Origin: Pseudomonas sp. Irchel 3E13
Lineage (GTDB): Bacteria > Pseudomonadota > Gammaproteobacteria > Pseudomonadales > Pseudomonadaceae
Assembly (NCBI RefSeq): GCF_900187455.1
Contig: NZ_FYDX01000007.1
Location: forward strand, 62,001-126,000
Reading direction: 5' to 3'
DNA length: 64,000 bases
Position 1 is the first letter of the stretch; each line of letters begins with the position of its first letter. The translations under genes and the position numbers were made by a program. Below the pieces are notes generated by a model. The model was given only the letters and a program-made list of their open reading frames with translations. It made no database searches and was not told the origin of the DNA. Below are positions 1-8,985 of this stretch, one piece after another.

Positions 1-40
1 TTTCCCGGCATTGGAGCACTGCTTCAAGGCGGCGGGTTGA
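1..40 (+). CDS. 3' end of an unidentified upstream gene (partial)
   Basis: An open frame enters from the left edge and ends at a TGA at 38-40, giving a 12-residue tail ending FKAAG. It is too short to assign to a family. It could be the end of a real gene on the same strand as the Lrp regulator, or chance. The 57 bases after it hold the ribosome binding region and presumably the promoter of the next gene. Confidence 0.3.
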   Translation, partial: FPALEHCFKAAG

Positions 41-97
41 GTCGCCCGGCGCCGTCTGTACACTGGGCCGACCTTCACCGTTGTACCCGGGAATCCC

Positions 98-556
98 ATG
101 TCCGACAGCCGCACCGCCCTCGATGAAATCGACCGCCAGCTTATCGCCGCCTTGCAGATCAACGCCCGCGAAAGCGTCGCCACCCTCGCCCGCCAACTGG
201 GCATCGCCCGCACCACGGTGACCTCGCGGCTGGCGCGGCTGGAGAAGACCAAGGTGATCAGCGGCTACGGCGTGCGCCTGGGTCAGCGGGTGATCGACGG
301 CGGGTTGCAGGCCTACGTGGGCATCACCGTGCAACCGCGCTCCGGGCGGGAGGTGGTGCGGCGGTTGAGCGCCATGGGGCAGGTGCAGCAGCTTTGCGCG
401 GTGAGTGGCGAGTTCGATTATGTGGCGTGGCTGCGCAGTGAGTCGCCGGAACAGCTCGATCAGTTGCTGGACCAGATCGGCAGCCTGGAAGGGGTGGAGA
501 AAACCACCACGTCGATCATTCTGAGTAGCAAGGTGGATCGGGGGCAGCCGGTTTAG
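98..556 (+). CDS. Lrp/AsnC family transcriptional regulator
   Basis: The 152-residue protein has the size and layout of the Lrp/AsnC family: an N-terminal winged helix-turn-helix (about residues 7-56, beginning LDEIDRQLIAAL, with recognition helix around GIARTTVTSRLARLE) and a C-terminal RAM ligand-binding domain (about 70-145). Members bind DNA as dimers or octamers and respond to amino acids. It lies 211 bases upstream of davB on the same strand, so control of lysine catabolism is a reasonable inference, but nothing in the sequence proves it and the family is too broad to name the effector. The ATG at 98 is the natural start, giving full family length. Confidence 0.9.
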   Translation: MSDSRTALDEIDRQLIAALQINARESVATLARQLGIARTTVTSRLARLEKTKVISGYGVRLGQRVIDGGLQAYVGITVQPRSGREVVRRLSAMGQVQQLCAVSGEFDYVAWLRSESPEQLDQLLDQIGSLEGVEKTTTSIILSSKVDRGQPV

Positions 557-573
557 CTGGCGGCGGCCTGATC

Positions 574-597
574 TGTAGGAGCGAGCTCGCTCGCGAA
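574..597 (+). repeat. Single REP-like element
   Basis: This is a single copy of the Pseudomonas REP core, TGTAGGAGCGAGCTCGCTCGCG, in the 211-base gap between the Lrp regulator and davB. It lacks the TT of the usual AGCTTGCTCG, so the core is itself nearly palindromic. The rest of the gap is AT-richer and should hold the davB promoter. A TATACT hexamer at 723-728 is a possible -10, but no -35 lies at normal spacing. Confidence 0.65.
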
Positions 598-767
598 AAC
601 AAGCGCAACTGTCATTCTGCAAACCCAACCCGTCACATCGACCAAAAACACCACAAAACGACAACACTCTGCATCTTAATTACGAACACCCCACTCCCTA
701 AAATTGGTCCCCAGGCATTTCCTATACTCAGGCTCCGCATCCTGCGCAGCCCCTGGCAAGGTCAATC

Positions 768-2450
768 ATGAACAAGAACAACCGCCACCCCGCCGACGGC
801 AAGAAGCCTGTCACCATCTTCGGTCCCGACTTCCCTTTCGCCTTCGATGACTGGATTGAGCATCCGGCCGGCCTGGGCAGCATTCCCGCCGAACGTCATG
901 GTGAAGAAGTGGCGATCGTCGGTGCCGGTATCGCCGGGCTGGTGGCGGCCTATGAGCTGATGAAGCTGGGCCTCAAGCCGGTGGTCTACGAGGCCTCGAA
1001 GATGGGCGGGCGCCTGCGTTCGCAAGCCTTCGCCGGGACCGAAGGCATCGTCGCCGAGCTGGGCGGCATGCGCTTTCCGGTGTCGTCCACGGCCTTCTAT
1101 CACTACGTCGACAAGCTTGGCCTCGAGACCAAGCCCTTCCCCAACCCGCTGACGCCCGCCTCGGGCAGCACGGTGATCGACCTCGAAGGCCAGACCCACT
1201 ACGCGGAAAAGATCAGCGACCTTCCGGCCCTGTTCCAGGAAGTCGCCGACGCCTGGGCCGATGCCCTGGAAGACGGCGCGCGCTTCGGCGATATCCAGCA
1301 GGCGATCCGCGACCGCGATGTACCGCGTCTGAAAGAACTGTGGAACACGCTGGTTCCGCTGTGGGACGACCGCACCTTCTACGACTTCGTCGCCACCTCG
1401 AAAGCCTTCGCCAAGCTGAGCTTCCTGCACCGCGAAGTGTTCGGTCAGGTCGGTTTCGGCACCGGCGGCTGGGACTCGGACTTCCCCAACTCGATGCTGG
1501 AAATCTTCCGCGTGGTGATGACCAACTGCGACGACCATCAGCATCTGGTGGTCGGCGGCGTCGAGCAGGTGCCGCTGGGTATCTGGAAGCACGTGCCCGA
1601 GCGCTGCGACCATTGGCCGGCCGGCACCAGCCTGGCCTCGTTGCACCGGGGTGCGCCGCGGCCGGGGGTCAAGCGCATCGCCCGCAATGCCGACGGCAGC
1701 GTGGCGGTCACCGATAACTGGGGCGATACGCGCAACTACGCAGCCGTGCTGACCACCTGCCAGAGCTGGCTGCTGACCACCCAGATCGAGTGCGAAGAGT
1801 CGCTGTTCTCGCAGAAGATGTGGATGGCCCTGGACCGCACCCGCTACATGCAGTCGTCGAAGACTTTCGTGATGGTCGATCGGCCGTTCTGGAAGGACAA
1901 GGACCCGGAAACCGGCCGCGACCTGATGAGCATGACCCTCACCGACCGCCTGACCCGCGGCACCTACCTGTTCGACAACGGCGACGACAAGCCGGGGGTC
2001 ATCTGCCTGTCTTATTCGTGGATGAGCGACGCGCTGAAGATGCTGCCGCACCCGGTGGAAAAGCGGGTCAAGCTGGCACTGGATGCGCTGAAGAAGATCT
2101 ACCCGAAGGTCGATATCGCCGGGCATATCATCGGCGATCCGATCACCGTGTCGTGGGAAGCCGATCCGTATTTCCTCGGCGCCTTCAAGGGCGCGCTGCC
2201 AGGACATTACCGCTACAACCAGCGCATGTACGCGCACTTCATGCAGCAGGACATGCCCGCCGAACAGCGCGGCATTTTCATCGCCGGTGACGATGTATCC
2301 TGGACCCCGGCCTGGGTCGAAGGCGCGGTGCAGACCTCGCTCAACGCGGTTTGGGGCATCATGAATCACTTCGGCGGTCGCACCCACGCCGACAACCCCG
2401 GCCCGGGCGATGTGTTCAACGAAATCGGCCCGATTGCCCTGGCCGACTGA
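768..2450 (+). CDS. davB: L-lysine 2-monooxygenase
   Basis: This flavin amine oxidase oxidatively decarboxylates L-lysine to 5-aminopentanamide, the first step of the 5-aminovalerate route. At 560 residues it has the family size. The Rossmann dinucleotide motif GAGIAGL lies at residues 52-58, followed by the FAD-ribose acid in VVYEASKMGGRLRS, and a C-terminal FAD segment contains FIAGDDVSWTPAWVEGA. The sequence closely matches what I remember of P. putida DavB throughout, including the N-terminal DGKKPVTIFGPDFPFAFDDW. It is often annotated as tryptophan 2-monooxygenase, but the downstream amidase and the resemblance to DavB favour lysine. The davA gene begins 13 bases after its stop, so the two form an operon. 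Confidence 0.95.
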   Translation: MNKNNRHPADGKKPVTIFGPDFPFAFDDWIEHPAGLGSIPAERHGEEVAIVGAGIAGLVAAYELMKLGLKPVVYEASKMGGRLRSQAFAGTEGIVAELGGMRFPVSSTAFYHYVDKLGLETKPFPNPLTPASGSTVIDLEGQTHYAEKISDLPALFQEVADAWADALEDGARFGDIQQAIRDRDVPRLKELWNTLVPLWDDRTFYDFVATSKAFAKLSFLHREVFGQVGFGTGGWDSDFPNSMLEIFRVVMTNCDDHQHLVVGGVEQVPLGIWKHVPERCDHWPAGTSLASLHRGAPRPGVKRIARNADGSVAVTDNWGDTRNYAAVLTTCQSWLLTTQIECEESLFSQKMWMALDRTRYMQSSKTFVMVDRPFWKDKDPETGRDLMSMTLTDRLTRGTYLFDNGDDKPGVICLSYSWMSDALKMLPHPVEKRVKLALDALKKIYPKVDIAGHIIGDPITVSWEADPYFLGAFKGALPGHYRYNQRMYAHFMQQDMPAEQRGIFIAGDDVSWTPAWVEGAVQTSLNAVWGIMNHFGGRTHADNPGPGDVFNEIGPIALAD

Positions 2451-2463
2451 CAGGAGATTTGCC

Positions 2464-3264
2464 ATGCGTATCGCCCTCTACCAGGGCTCGCCGCAGCCGC
2501 TGGACGTTGCCGGCAACCTTGAGCGTCTGCAGCAGCAGGCGCAGGTTGCCGCCTCCCGCGGCGCCGAGTTGCTGGTGTGCCCGGAGATGTTCCTCAGCGG
2601 CTACAACATCGGCAGCGAAGCCGTCGCCCGCCTGGCCGAAGCCGACGACGGCGCGTCGGCGATGCGCGTGGTGGAAATCGCCCAGGCCAACCGTATCGCC
2701 ATCGTCTATGGCTACCCGGAGCTGGGCGACGACGGACGGATCTTCAACAGCGTGCAGTTGATCGACGCCCACGGCAGCAGCCTCGGCAACTACCGCAAGA
2801 CCCACCTGTTCGGCGGCCTCGACCGGGCGATGTTCAGCCCCGGCGACAACCACTTCCCGGTGGTGGAACTCAACGGCTGGAAGGTCGGCATGCTGATCTG
2901 CTACGACATCGAATTCCCGGAGAACGCCCGCCGCCTGGCCATGGCCGGCGCCGAGCTGATCCTGGTGCCGACGGCGAACATGGAGCCCTACGACTTCATC
3001 TGCCAGGTGACCGTGCGCTCCCGTGCCCAGGAGAACCAGTGTTACCTGGTCTACGCCAACTACTGCGGCGCCGAGGGCGAGATCCACTACTGCGGCCAAA
3101 GCAGCATCGTCGGCCCCGACGGCAGCATCCTCGCCATGGCCGGGCGCGACAGCGCGCTGTTGTCGGCCGACCTGGAATTGCGTCGGGTCCACGAAGGCCG
3201 TGCCCACACGCCCTACCTGCAAGACCTGCGCAGCGAGCTGCACCGCGAGCCGCGCAGCGACTGA
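2464..3264 (+). CDS. davA: 5-aminopentanamidase (delta-aminovaleramidase)
   Basis: This carbon-nitrogen hydrolase of the nitrilase superfamily hydrolyses 5-aminopentanamide, the DavB product, to 5-aminovalerate and ammonia. The 266-residue protein shows the complete Glu-Lys-Cys triad: E41 in VCPEMF, K112 in YRKTHLFG and C146 in LICYDIEFPE. I chose the ATG at 2464, preceded by AGGAG, because it gives the family N-terminus MRIALYQG; the frame is open further upstream, inside davB. The davT/davD genes that would finish the pathway are not in this window. pqqF follows after 41 bases and may be co-transcribed. Confidence 0.95.
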   Translation: MRIALYQGSPQPLDVAGNLERLQQQAQVAASRGAELLVCPEMFLSGYNIGSEAVARLAEADDGASAMRVVEIAQANRIAIVYGYPELGDDGRIFNSVQLIDAHGSSLGNYRKTHLFGGLDRAMFSPGDNHFPVVELNGWKVGMLICYDIEFPENARRLAMAGAELILVPTANMEPYDFICQVTVRSRAQENQCYLVYANYCGAEGEIHYCGQSSIVGPDGSILAMAGRDSALLSADLELRRVHEGRAHTPYLQDLRSELHREPRSD

Positions 3265-3305
3265 TTTATCCGCTAGCATGATGGCTCGCGCGTTTCGGAG
3301 CCGTC

Positions 3306-5516
3306 ATGTCCAGCCCCCTCCAGCACCTCATCCTGAGCAATGGCCTGCGGGTCAACCTGCGCCACGCGCCGCACCTCAAGCGCTGCGCGGCGGCGGTGCG
3401 GGTGCATGCCGGCAGCCATGACGCGCCCGCCGACTATCCCGGCCTGGCGCATTTTCTTGAGCACCTGTTCTTTCTCGGCACCGTCCGTTTTCCGGTGGAA
3501 GACGGGCTGATGCGTTTCGTCCAACGCGAAGGCGGACAGCTCAATGCGAGCACCCGCGAGCGTACCACCGAGTTCTTTTTCGAAGTGCCGCCGGCGGCAT
3601 TCCCCGGTGCGCTGGAGCGGTTGTGCGAGATGCTCGCGAATCCGCTGCTGACGCTGGAGCGCCAGCGCGCCGAGCGCGAGGTGATCCATGCCGAGTGGGT
3701 CGCCTGGTCGGGCAATACCGAGGCGCAGCGCCAGTACGCGCTGTTGCGCAGCGTGTCGGCGAAGCATCCGCTGAGCGGTTTTCATGCGGGCAATCGCGAC
3801 AGCCTGCCAACCGATGAGCCGGCCTTTCAGCAAGCGCTTTCCGCCTTTCATCAGCGCTTTTATCAGGCCGGGCAAATGACCCTGAACCTGAGCGGGCCGC
3901 AATCACTGGATGAGCTGGAACGGGCCGCGCGCAAATTCGGCAAGCTGTTCGCGACGGGAACGCGGATCGAGCAAACCGCGCCACCGGCCTTGCTCGACGG
4001 ACCGCTGCGTGTGCCACCCATCGACGGCCAACTGGACCTGCTGTTCGCCCATGAGCATCTGCCGGACGGCGCCGACGAGGCCATCGATTACCTCACCACC
4101 TGGATCACCGACACCCGCCCTGGCGGTCTGCCGGCAGAGTTGCGCCGGCGCGGCTGGCTCGAGGATTTGAGCTTCACCTCGCTGTACCAGTTCGGCGGAC
4201 AGGCGCTGCTGCATGTCCGGCTAAAACTGAGCGCGAGCGCCGATACGGCCGAAGCCGAAGCGTTATTGCACGACTGGCTGGCGTTCTTCCGCGAGGCGGA
4301 TCACCGCGCCCTGCTCCTGGAATATCAGCGCCTGCAAGCGTGTCGCGAAGCCAGCGCCGGCGCGCTGGAGCTGGCGCGGCGCGAGCGGCCGTTCCGGGCG
4401 CTGGATCAGCAGGGTCAGACGGCGCTGCGGGTATTGCTGGCGGACACCGGCGTGTCTCGTCAGCCGTGGCGATTGCCGGAACCGGAGCCGCTGCTCGCCG
4501 CGACGATCGCCGAAGCCGGCGCCGCGCCCGTACCCGCCGGATTAACCATCAGTCCCGCCCTTCCCGCCGCTCGCCAGTACGCCGCGCTGTACCTGCGCCA
4601 GCAGTTCGAAGACCGCGCCGAGCACCTTCGCGATGTGCTGAAGCCTCTGACCGAACGCGCCAGCCGCGCCGCCGTGGAACTGCAATGGACCCGCGCGGCC
4701 AACACCTGGCAACTGCGCTGTGCCGGCGCGCCCGCGCCAGTGCTGGCGGTGATCGAACAGGCGCTGTCGCAACTGGGCGAAGCCAGCGCCACCGAGCCGG
4801 GCGCGGAGCCGCCGCTGATCCCGATCCGCGCGCTGATGCGGGAACTGCCACACCACTTGCTCACCCCCGCCAAGCCAGGCTGGACCGCGTTGTCCACCGG
4901 CTTTGACGAGGCGGCGCAGAATGCTCTCAACCTGTTGCTGGCCAACCTCCCCGGTAACCCGATAACACTGCCGCCTCCCACACCGCCGGCCCGCCAATGG
5001 CATCGCTACGCCGAGGCCAGCGGCGAAGCGGCGCTGCTGCTGTTCTGCCCGATCCCTGACGAAGCCAGCGGGCGGCTGCTCGCGCAACTGATTCAGGGCC
5101 CGTTCTACCAGCGCCTGCGCAGCGAACTGCAACTGGGTTACGCGGTGTTCAGCGCGTTCCGGCAGATCCAGGGGCACAACGGACTGATGTTCGGCGTGCA
5201 ATCGCCGAACGCCAGTCATGAGGAAATCCTCGCCCATATCCGCGCGTTCCTGGCCCGGCCCGCGCCGGACCTCGGCAGCGCTCGCGAAGCCCTCGCCGTG
5301 CAACTGGCCGAACCGGCAATGCCCAATGCCGACGTCGCCGAATGGGCGTGGCAAACCCATCTGGCCGGCAACGACGGTTTAACTCTGGACCGCCTGTCGG
5401 CAGCCATCCTCGCGCGCAGGCAAGTGGATATCGACCGTGCTTGGAAGCAGTTGGGCAGTGAAAAAAACTGGCTGCTGCTGGCCAACGGACCGCCGCCGCA
5501 GAGCGGCTGGCTATGA
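3306..5516 (+). CDS. pqqF: PqqF, M16-family zinc peptidase of PQQ biosynthesis
   Basis: This insulinase-like (M16) metallopeptidase is thought to release the crosslinked Glu-Tyr unit from PqqA after PqqE/PqqD action. The inverted zinc motif HFLEH is present at residues 49-53 (H49, E52 base, H53), with a downstream glutamate candidate in RAEREVIHAEW as the third ligand. At 736 residues it is a little shorter than many PqqF proteins but appears to keep both the N-terminal catalytic and the C-terminal M16 halves. The start has GGAG six bases upstream. It precedes pqqA, as is usual in Pseudomonas. A 160-base gap with its own promoter candidate separates it from pqqA. Confidence 0.93.
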   Translation: MSSPLQHLILSNGLRVNLRHAPHLKRCAAAVRVHAGSHDAPADYPGLAHFLEHLFFLGTVRFPVEDGLMRFVQREGGQLNASTRERTTEFFFEVPPAAFPGALERLCEMLANPLLTLERQRAEREVIHAEWVAWSGNTEAQRQYALLRSVSAKHPLSGFHAGNRDSLPTDEPAFQQALSAFHQRFYQAGQMTLNLSGPQSLDELERAARKFGKLFATGTRIEQTAPPALLDGPLRVPPIDGQLDLLFAHEHLPDGADEAIDYLTTWITDTRPGGLPAELRRRGWLEDLSFTSLYQFGGQALLHVRLKLSASADTAEAEALLHDWLAFFREADHRALLLEYQRLQACREASAGALELARRERPFRALDQQGQTALRVLLADTGVSRQPWRLPEPEPLLAATIAEAGAAPVPAGLTISPALPAARQYAALYLRQQFEDRAEHLRDVLKPLTERASRAAVELQWTRAANTWQLRCAGAPAPVLAVIEQALSQLGEASATEPGAEPPLIPIRALMRELPHHLLTPAKPGWTALSTGFDEAAQNALNLLLANLPGNPITLPPPTPPARQWHRYAEASGEAALLLFCPIPDEASGRLLAQLIQGPFYQRLRSELQLGYAVFSAFRQIQGHNGLMFGVQSPNASHEEILAHIRAFLARPAPDLGSAREALAVQLAEPAMPNADVAEWAWQTHLAGNDGLTLDRLSAAILARRQVDIDRAWKQLGSEKNWLLLANGPPPQSGWL

Positions 5517-5528
5517 CTGTTACGGTTT

Positions 5529-5557
5529 TTGCAAAAGCTTTTCTGTAAAAATATTTA
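5529..5557 (+). promoter_or_regulatory. Candidate pqqA promoter with overlapping inverted repeat
   Basis: TTGCAA (5529-5534), a 17-base spacer and TATTTA (5552-5557) form a moderate sigma70-type promoter about 120 bases before pqqA, in an AT-rich island after pqqF. An inverted repeat TTAAC-N6-GTTAA at 5555-5570 overlaps the -10 and could be an operator. The hexamers match the consensus only partly, so this is a prediction. Confidence 0.4.
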
Positions 5558-5676
5558 ACCGTTCAGTTAATTTGTTTCGGTAAGATTGCGCAATCCCGAG
5601 ACTTTGAACGCCCACTCGAAAGGTGGACTAAATGAGTAGCGGTGCCCTCTCAGACCTATCCCGAAGGAGTAATCCC

Positions 5677-5748
5677 ATGTGGACCAAACCTGCTTACACT
5701 GACCTGCGTATTGGCTTTGAAGTGACCATGTATTTCGCCAATCGCTGA
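5677..5748 (+). CDS. pqqA: PqqA, precursor peptide of PQQ
   Basis: This 23-residue ribosomal peptide begins [14 protein letters not shown] and ends with the diagnostic EVTMYFANR. Its glutamate E15 and tyrosine Y19, in the conserved ExxxY spacing, are the two residues that become the PQQ skeleton: PqqE crosslinks them while PqqD presents the peptide. A strong AAGGAG ribosome site lies 7 bases before the ATG, which suits a precursor made in excess. It lies between pqqF and pqqB, and a perfect REP hairpin follows it. Size, sequence and position make the call secure. Confidence 0.97.
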
Positions 5749-5794
5749 GTCGATTCGCGGAACGACGCCTCGGTCGCCAATGAGGTTGGGGACC

Positions 5795-5841
5795 CATCGC
5801 GAGCAAGCTCGCTCCCTGTAGGAGCGAGCTTGCTCGCGATG
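5795..5841. repeat. REP inverted pair between pqqA and pqqB
   Basis: Two perfectly complementary 21-base arms (5795-5815 and 5821-5841) flank the loop CTGTA. Each arm is one REP element with core GAGCAAGCTCGCTC or its complement. As RNA this would form a very stable stem with no following U-tract. It lies 47 bases after the pqqA stop and 58 bases before pqqB, so it could protect or partly terminate the pqqA message. Confidence 0.9.
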
Positions 5842-5899
5842 GCCCTCCCAACCCAATCGCCCGAGGCGTTTTCATTTTCAGACGGGGCAGGAGTAGGCC

Positions 5900-6811
5900 A
5901 TGTACGTCCAGATTCTAGGTTCCGCCGCCGGCGGTGGTTTCCCGCAGTGGAACTGCAATTGCCCCAACTGCAAGGGCTACCGCGACGGCACGCTGCGGGC
6001 CAAGGCGCGTACGCAATCGTCCATCGCCCTGTCCGACGACGGCGTGCACTGGATCCTCTGCAACGCCTCGCCGGATATCCGCGCCCAACTCCAGTCGTTC
6101 GCCCCGATGCAGCCGGCCCGCGCCGTACGCGACAGCGGCATCGACGCGATCATCCTGCTCGACAGCCAGATCGACCACACCACCGGCCTGCTCAGCCTGC
6201 GCGAAGGCTGTCCGCATCAGGTCTGGTGTACCGAGATGGTCCATCAGGACCTGACCACCGGCTTCCCGCTGTTCAACATGCTCGAACACTGGAACGGCGG
6301 CCTGGCCTGGAACCGCATCGAACTGGACGGCAGCTTCACCATCGACGCCTGCCCCAACCTGCGTTTCAGCCCTTTCCCACTGCGCAGCGCCGCACCGCCC
6401 TACTCGCCGCATCGCTTTGACCCACACCCCGGCGACAACCTCGGGCTGATGGTCGAAGACCTGAGCACCGGCGGCAAACTGTTCTACGCGCCGGGCCTCG
6501 GCAAGGTGGACGACAGCCTGTTGCAACGCATGCAGGACGCCGACTGCCTGCTGGTGGACGGCACCCTGTGGAACGACGACGAAATGCAGCGCCGCGGTGT
6601 CGGCACCCGCACCGGCAGCGAAATGGGCCACCTGCCGCAAAACGGCGCCGGCGGCATGCTCCAGGTGCTGGAAGGCTTCCCCGCGCAGCGCAAGGTGCTT
6701 ATCCACATCAACAACACCAACCCAATTCTCGATGAGGACTCGGCCGAGCGCGCCGAACTGGACCGCCGTGGCGTGGAAGTCGCCTTCGACGGCATGAGCA
6801 TCGAACTCTGA
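5900..6811 (+). CDS. pqqB: PqqB, metallo-beta-lactamase-fold PQQ biosynthesis enzyme
   Basis: The 303-residue length is typical of PqqB. The family hallmarks are the N-terminal [18 protein letters not shown] stretch, whose CxCxxC cysteines can bind zinc, and a metallo-beta-lactamase fold with the divergent metal motif [10 protein letters not shown] in place of the classic HxHxDH. The C-terminal half contains [15 protein letters not shown] and [11 protein letters not shown]. PqqB is reported to act as a hydroxylase on a tyrosine-derived intermediate before PqqC. It starts at the ATG at 5900 behind GGAG and begins the tightly packed pqqBCDE run; pqqC follows after 14 bases. Confidence 0.97.
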   Translation: MYVQILGSAAGGGFPQWNCNCPNCKGYRDGTLRAKARTQSSIALSDDGVHWILCNASPDIRAQLQSFAPMQPARAVRDSGIDAIILLDSQIDHTTGLLSLREGCPHQVWCTEMVHQDLTTGFPLFNMLEHWNGGLAWNRIELDGSFTIDACPNLRFSPFPLRSAAPPYSPHRFDPHPGDNLGLMVEDLSTGGKLFYAPGLGKVDDSLLQRMQDADCLLVDGTLWNDDEMQRRGVGTRTGSEMGHLPQNGAGGMLQVLEGFPAQRKVLIHINNTNPILDEDSAERAELDRRGVEVAFDGMSIEL

Positions 6812-6825
6812 GGAGCCGCCAGGTA

Positions 6826-7581
6826 ATGAGCGACGCGAAACCGCTGTCCCCCGCCGAATTCGAGCAGGCCCTGCGCGCCAAGGGCGCCTACTACCACATC
6901 CACCACCCCTACCATGTGGCGATGTACGAAGGCCGCGCGACCCGCGAGCAGATCCAGGGCTGGGTCGCCAACCGATTCTACTATCAGGTGAACATTCCGC
7001 TGAAAGACGCGGCAATCCTCGCCAACTGCCCGGACCGCGACGTGCGCCGCGAATGGCTGCAACGCATCCTCGACCACGATGGCGCACCCGGCGAAGACGG
7101 CGGCATCGAAGCCTGGCTGCGGCTGGCCGAGGCGGTGGGGCTGGACCGCGAGCAAGTGCTGTCGCAGGAACTGGTGCTGCCCGGCGTGCGTTTCGCCGTG
7201 GACGCCTACGTCAACTTCGCCCGCCGCGCCTGCTGGCAGGAAGCGGCCAGCAGCTCGCTGACCGAACTGTTCGCCCCGCAGATCCACCAATCGCGCCTGG
7301 ACACCTGGCCGCAGCATTACCCGTGGATCGACCCGACCGGCTACACCTACTTCCGCAACCGCCTGAGCCAGGCGCGGCGTGACGTCGAACACGGTCTGAC
7401 CATCACCCTGCAGCACTACACGACGGTAGAAGGCCAGCAGCGCATGCTGGAAATTCTCCAGTTCAAGCTGGATATTCTCTGGAGCATGCTCGACGCCATG
7501 AGCATGGCCTACGAACTCAACCGCCCGCCCTATCACAGCGTCACCGACGCGCGGGTCTGGCACCGGGGGATCGCCCTATGA
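6826..7581 (+). CDS. pqqC: PqqC, pyrroloquinoline-quinone synthase
   Basis: This cofactor-free oxidase catalyses the last step of PQQ synthesis, ring closure and eight-electron oxidation of AHQQ. The 251-residue protein has the TENA/THI-4-like all-helical fold. Family segments include [20 protein letters not shown], with its histidines, [22 protein letters not shown], and the C-terminal [22 protein letters not shown] helix seen here with FKLD. Its stop overlaps the pqqD start (ATGA), indicating translational coupling. Confidence 0.97.
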   Translation: MSDAKPLSPAEFEQALRAKGAYYHIHHPYHVAMYEGRATREQIQGWVANRFYYQVNIPLKDAAILANCPDRDVRREWLQRILDHDGAPGEDGGIEAWLRLAEAVGLDREQVLSQELVLPGVRFAVDAYVNFARRACWQEAASSSLTELFAPQIHQSRLDTWPQHYPWIDPTGYTYFRNRLSQARRDVEHGLTITLQHYTTVEGQQRMLEILQFKLDILWSMLDAMSMAYELNRPPYHSVTDARVWHRGIAL

Positions 7582-7853
7582 GCCTCGACCGATACCTGAC
7601 GCCGCGCTGGCGTCCCGGCTACCGCTTCCAGTACGAGCCGGCGCAGAAAGCCCACGTACTGCTGTATCCCGAGGGCATGATCAAGCTCAACGAGAGCGCG
7701 GCGCTGATCGGCGAGTTGATCGACGGCGAGCGCGACGTGAACGCGATCATCGCCCTGCTCGACGAGAAATTCCCCGGCGTGCCCGAACTTCCCGAAGACA
7801 TCGAGCAATTCATGGAGGTGGCCCGTGCCGAACACTGGATCACCCTTGAGTGA
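7578..7853 (+). CDS. pqqD: PqqD, PqqA-binding peptide chaperone
   Basis: The 91-residue PqqD binds the PqqA precursor and presents it to the radical SAM enzyme PqqE. It is the founding example of the RiPP recognition element, a small winged-helix fold. The sequence carries the usual [24 protein letters not shown] start and [18 protein letters not shown] middle. It overlaps pqqC by 4 bases and pqqE by 29 bases if pqqE uses its GTG start. Confidence 0.97.
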   Translation: MSLDRYLTPRWRPGYRFQYEPAQKAHVLLYPEGMIKLNESAALIGELIDGERDVNAIIALLDEKFPGVPELPEDIEQFMEVARAEHWITLE

Positions 7854-8985
7854 GCAACCCGGCAAACCCGAGGTTGGCCTGCCGTTGTGGCTGCTGGCCG
7901 AGCTGACCTACCGCTGCCCGCTGCAATGCCCGTACTGCTCCAACCCGCTGGACTTCGCCGCCCAGGGCCAGGAACTGACCACCGAACAGTGGTTCAAGGT
8001 GATGGCCGAGGCGCGGGAAATGGGCGCGGCGCAACTGGGCTTTTCCGGCGGTGAGCCGCTGGTGCGCCAGGACCTCGCCGAGCTGATCGGCGAAGGCCGG
8101 CGACTGGGCTACTACACCAACCTGATCACCTCCGGCATCGGCCTGACCGAGGAGAAGATCGCCGCCTTCAAGAAGGCCGGGCTCGACCATATCCAGATCA
8201 GCTTCCAGGCCAGCGACGAACAGGTGAACAACCTGCTCGCCGGCTCGAAGAAAGCCTTTGCGCAGAAGCTGGAAATGGCCCGGGCAGTGAAGGCCCAGGG
8301 CTATCCGATGGTGCTGAACTTCGTCACCCACCGGCACAACATCGACCGCATCGACCGCATCATCGAGCTGTGCATCGCCCTCGAAGCCGACTTCGTCGAG
8401 CTTGCCACCTGCCAGTTCTATGGCTGGGCGCACCTGAACCGCGTCGGCCTGCTGCCGACCCGCGCGCAACTGGAGCGCGCCGAGCGCATCACCAACGAAT
8501 ACCGCGACCGGCTCAAGGCCGAAGGCAACCCGTGCAAGCTGATCTTCGTCACCCCGGACTACTACGAAGAACGCCCCAAGGCCTGCATGAACGGCTGGGG
8601 CAGCGTGTTCCTCACCGTCACCCCGGACGGCACGGCCCTGCCCTGCCACGGCGCGCGGCAACTGCCGGTGCAGTTTCCCAACGTGCGCGAGCACAGCATG
8701 CAGCACATCTGGTACGACTCCTTTGGTTTCAACCGCTATCGTGGTTATGACTGGATGCCTGAGCCGTGCCGCTCGTGCGATGAGAAAGAACGTGATTTCG
8801 GCGGCTGCCGCTGCCAGGCGTTCATGCTCACCGGCGACGCCAGCAAGGCTGATCCGGTGTGTGCCAAATCGGCGGACCACGGCATGATTCTCGCGGCGCG
8901 GGAGGAGGCCGAGACCGCCAGCCTGACCATCGACCAGATGACCTTCCGCAATGATCGAAACTCCCGACTCATCGCTCGCGGCTGA
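7825..8985 (+). CDS. pqqE: PqqE, radical SAM PqqA glutamate-tyrosine crosslinking enzyme
   Basis: PqqE forms the first carbon-carbon bond of PQQ, between the Glu and Tyr side chains of PqqA. The radical SAM cluster motif is C31-xxx-C35-xx-C38 ([11 protein letters not shown]), followed by the GGEP SAM motif in [14 protein letters not shown]. The C-terminal SPASM region keeps the auxiliary-cluster cysteines, in [15 protein letters not shown] and [20 protein letters not shown]. The GTG start at 7825 has GGAGG six bases upstream and lies inside pqqD; a TTG at 7846 is an alternative. The 386 residues match the family. Its 3' end overlaps the next gene by 35 bases. Confidence 0.96.
   Translation: MPNTGSPLSEQPGKPEVGLPLWLLAELTYRCPLQCPYCSNPLDFAAQGQELTTEQWFKVMAEAREMGAAQLGFSGGEPLVRQDLAELIGEGRRLGYYTNLITSGIGLTEEKIAAFKKAGLDHIQISFQASDEQVNNLLAGSKKAFAQKLEMARAVKAQGYPMVLNFVTHRHNIDRIDRIIELCIALEADFVELATCQFYGWAHLNRVGLLPTRAQLERAERITNEYRDRLKAEGNPCKLIFVTPDYYEERPKACMNGWGSVFLTVTPDGTALPCHGARQLPVQFPNVREHSMQHIWYDSFGFNRYRGYDWMPEPCRSCDEKERDFGGCRCQAFMLTGDASKADPVCAKSADHGMILAAREEAETASLTIDQMTFRNDRNSRLIARG

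Noticed and set aside
704..728. davB promoter from TTGGTC and TATACT
   Set aside because: The spacing is 13 bases, too short for a sigma70 promoter. Only the -10 remains as a weak candidate.
762..2465. Long minus-strand frame opposite davB, and similar antisense frames opposite glcB, the TonB receptor, acyl-CoA dehydrogenases, glnE and waaFC
   Set aside because: High-GC genes produce long shadow frames. The translations are rich in His, Arg, Gly and Val with no domain, while the opposite strand encodes clear families.
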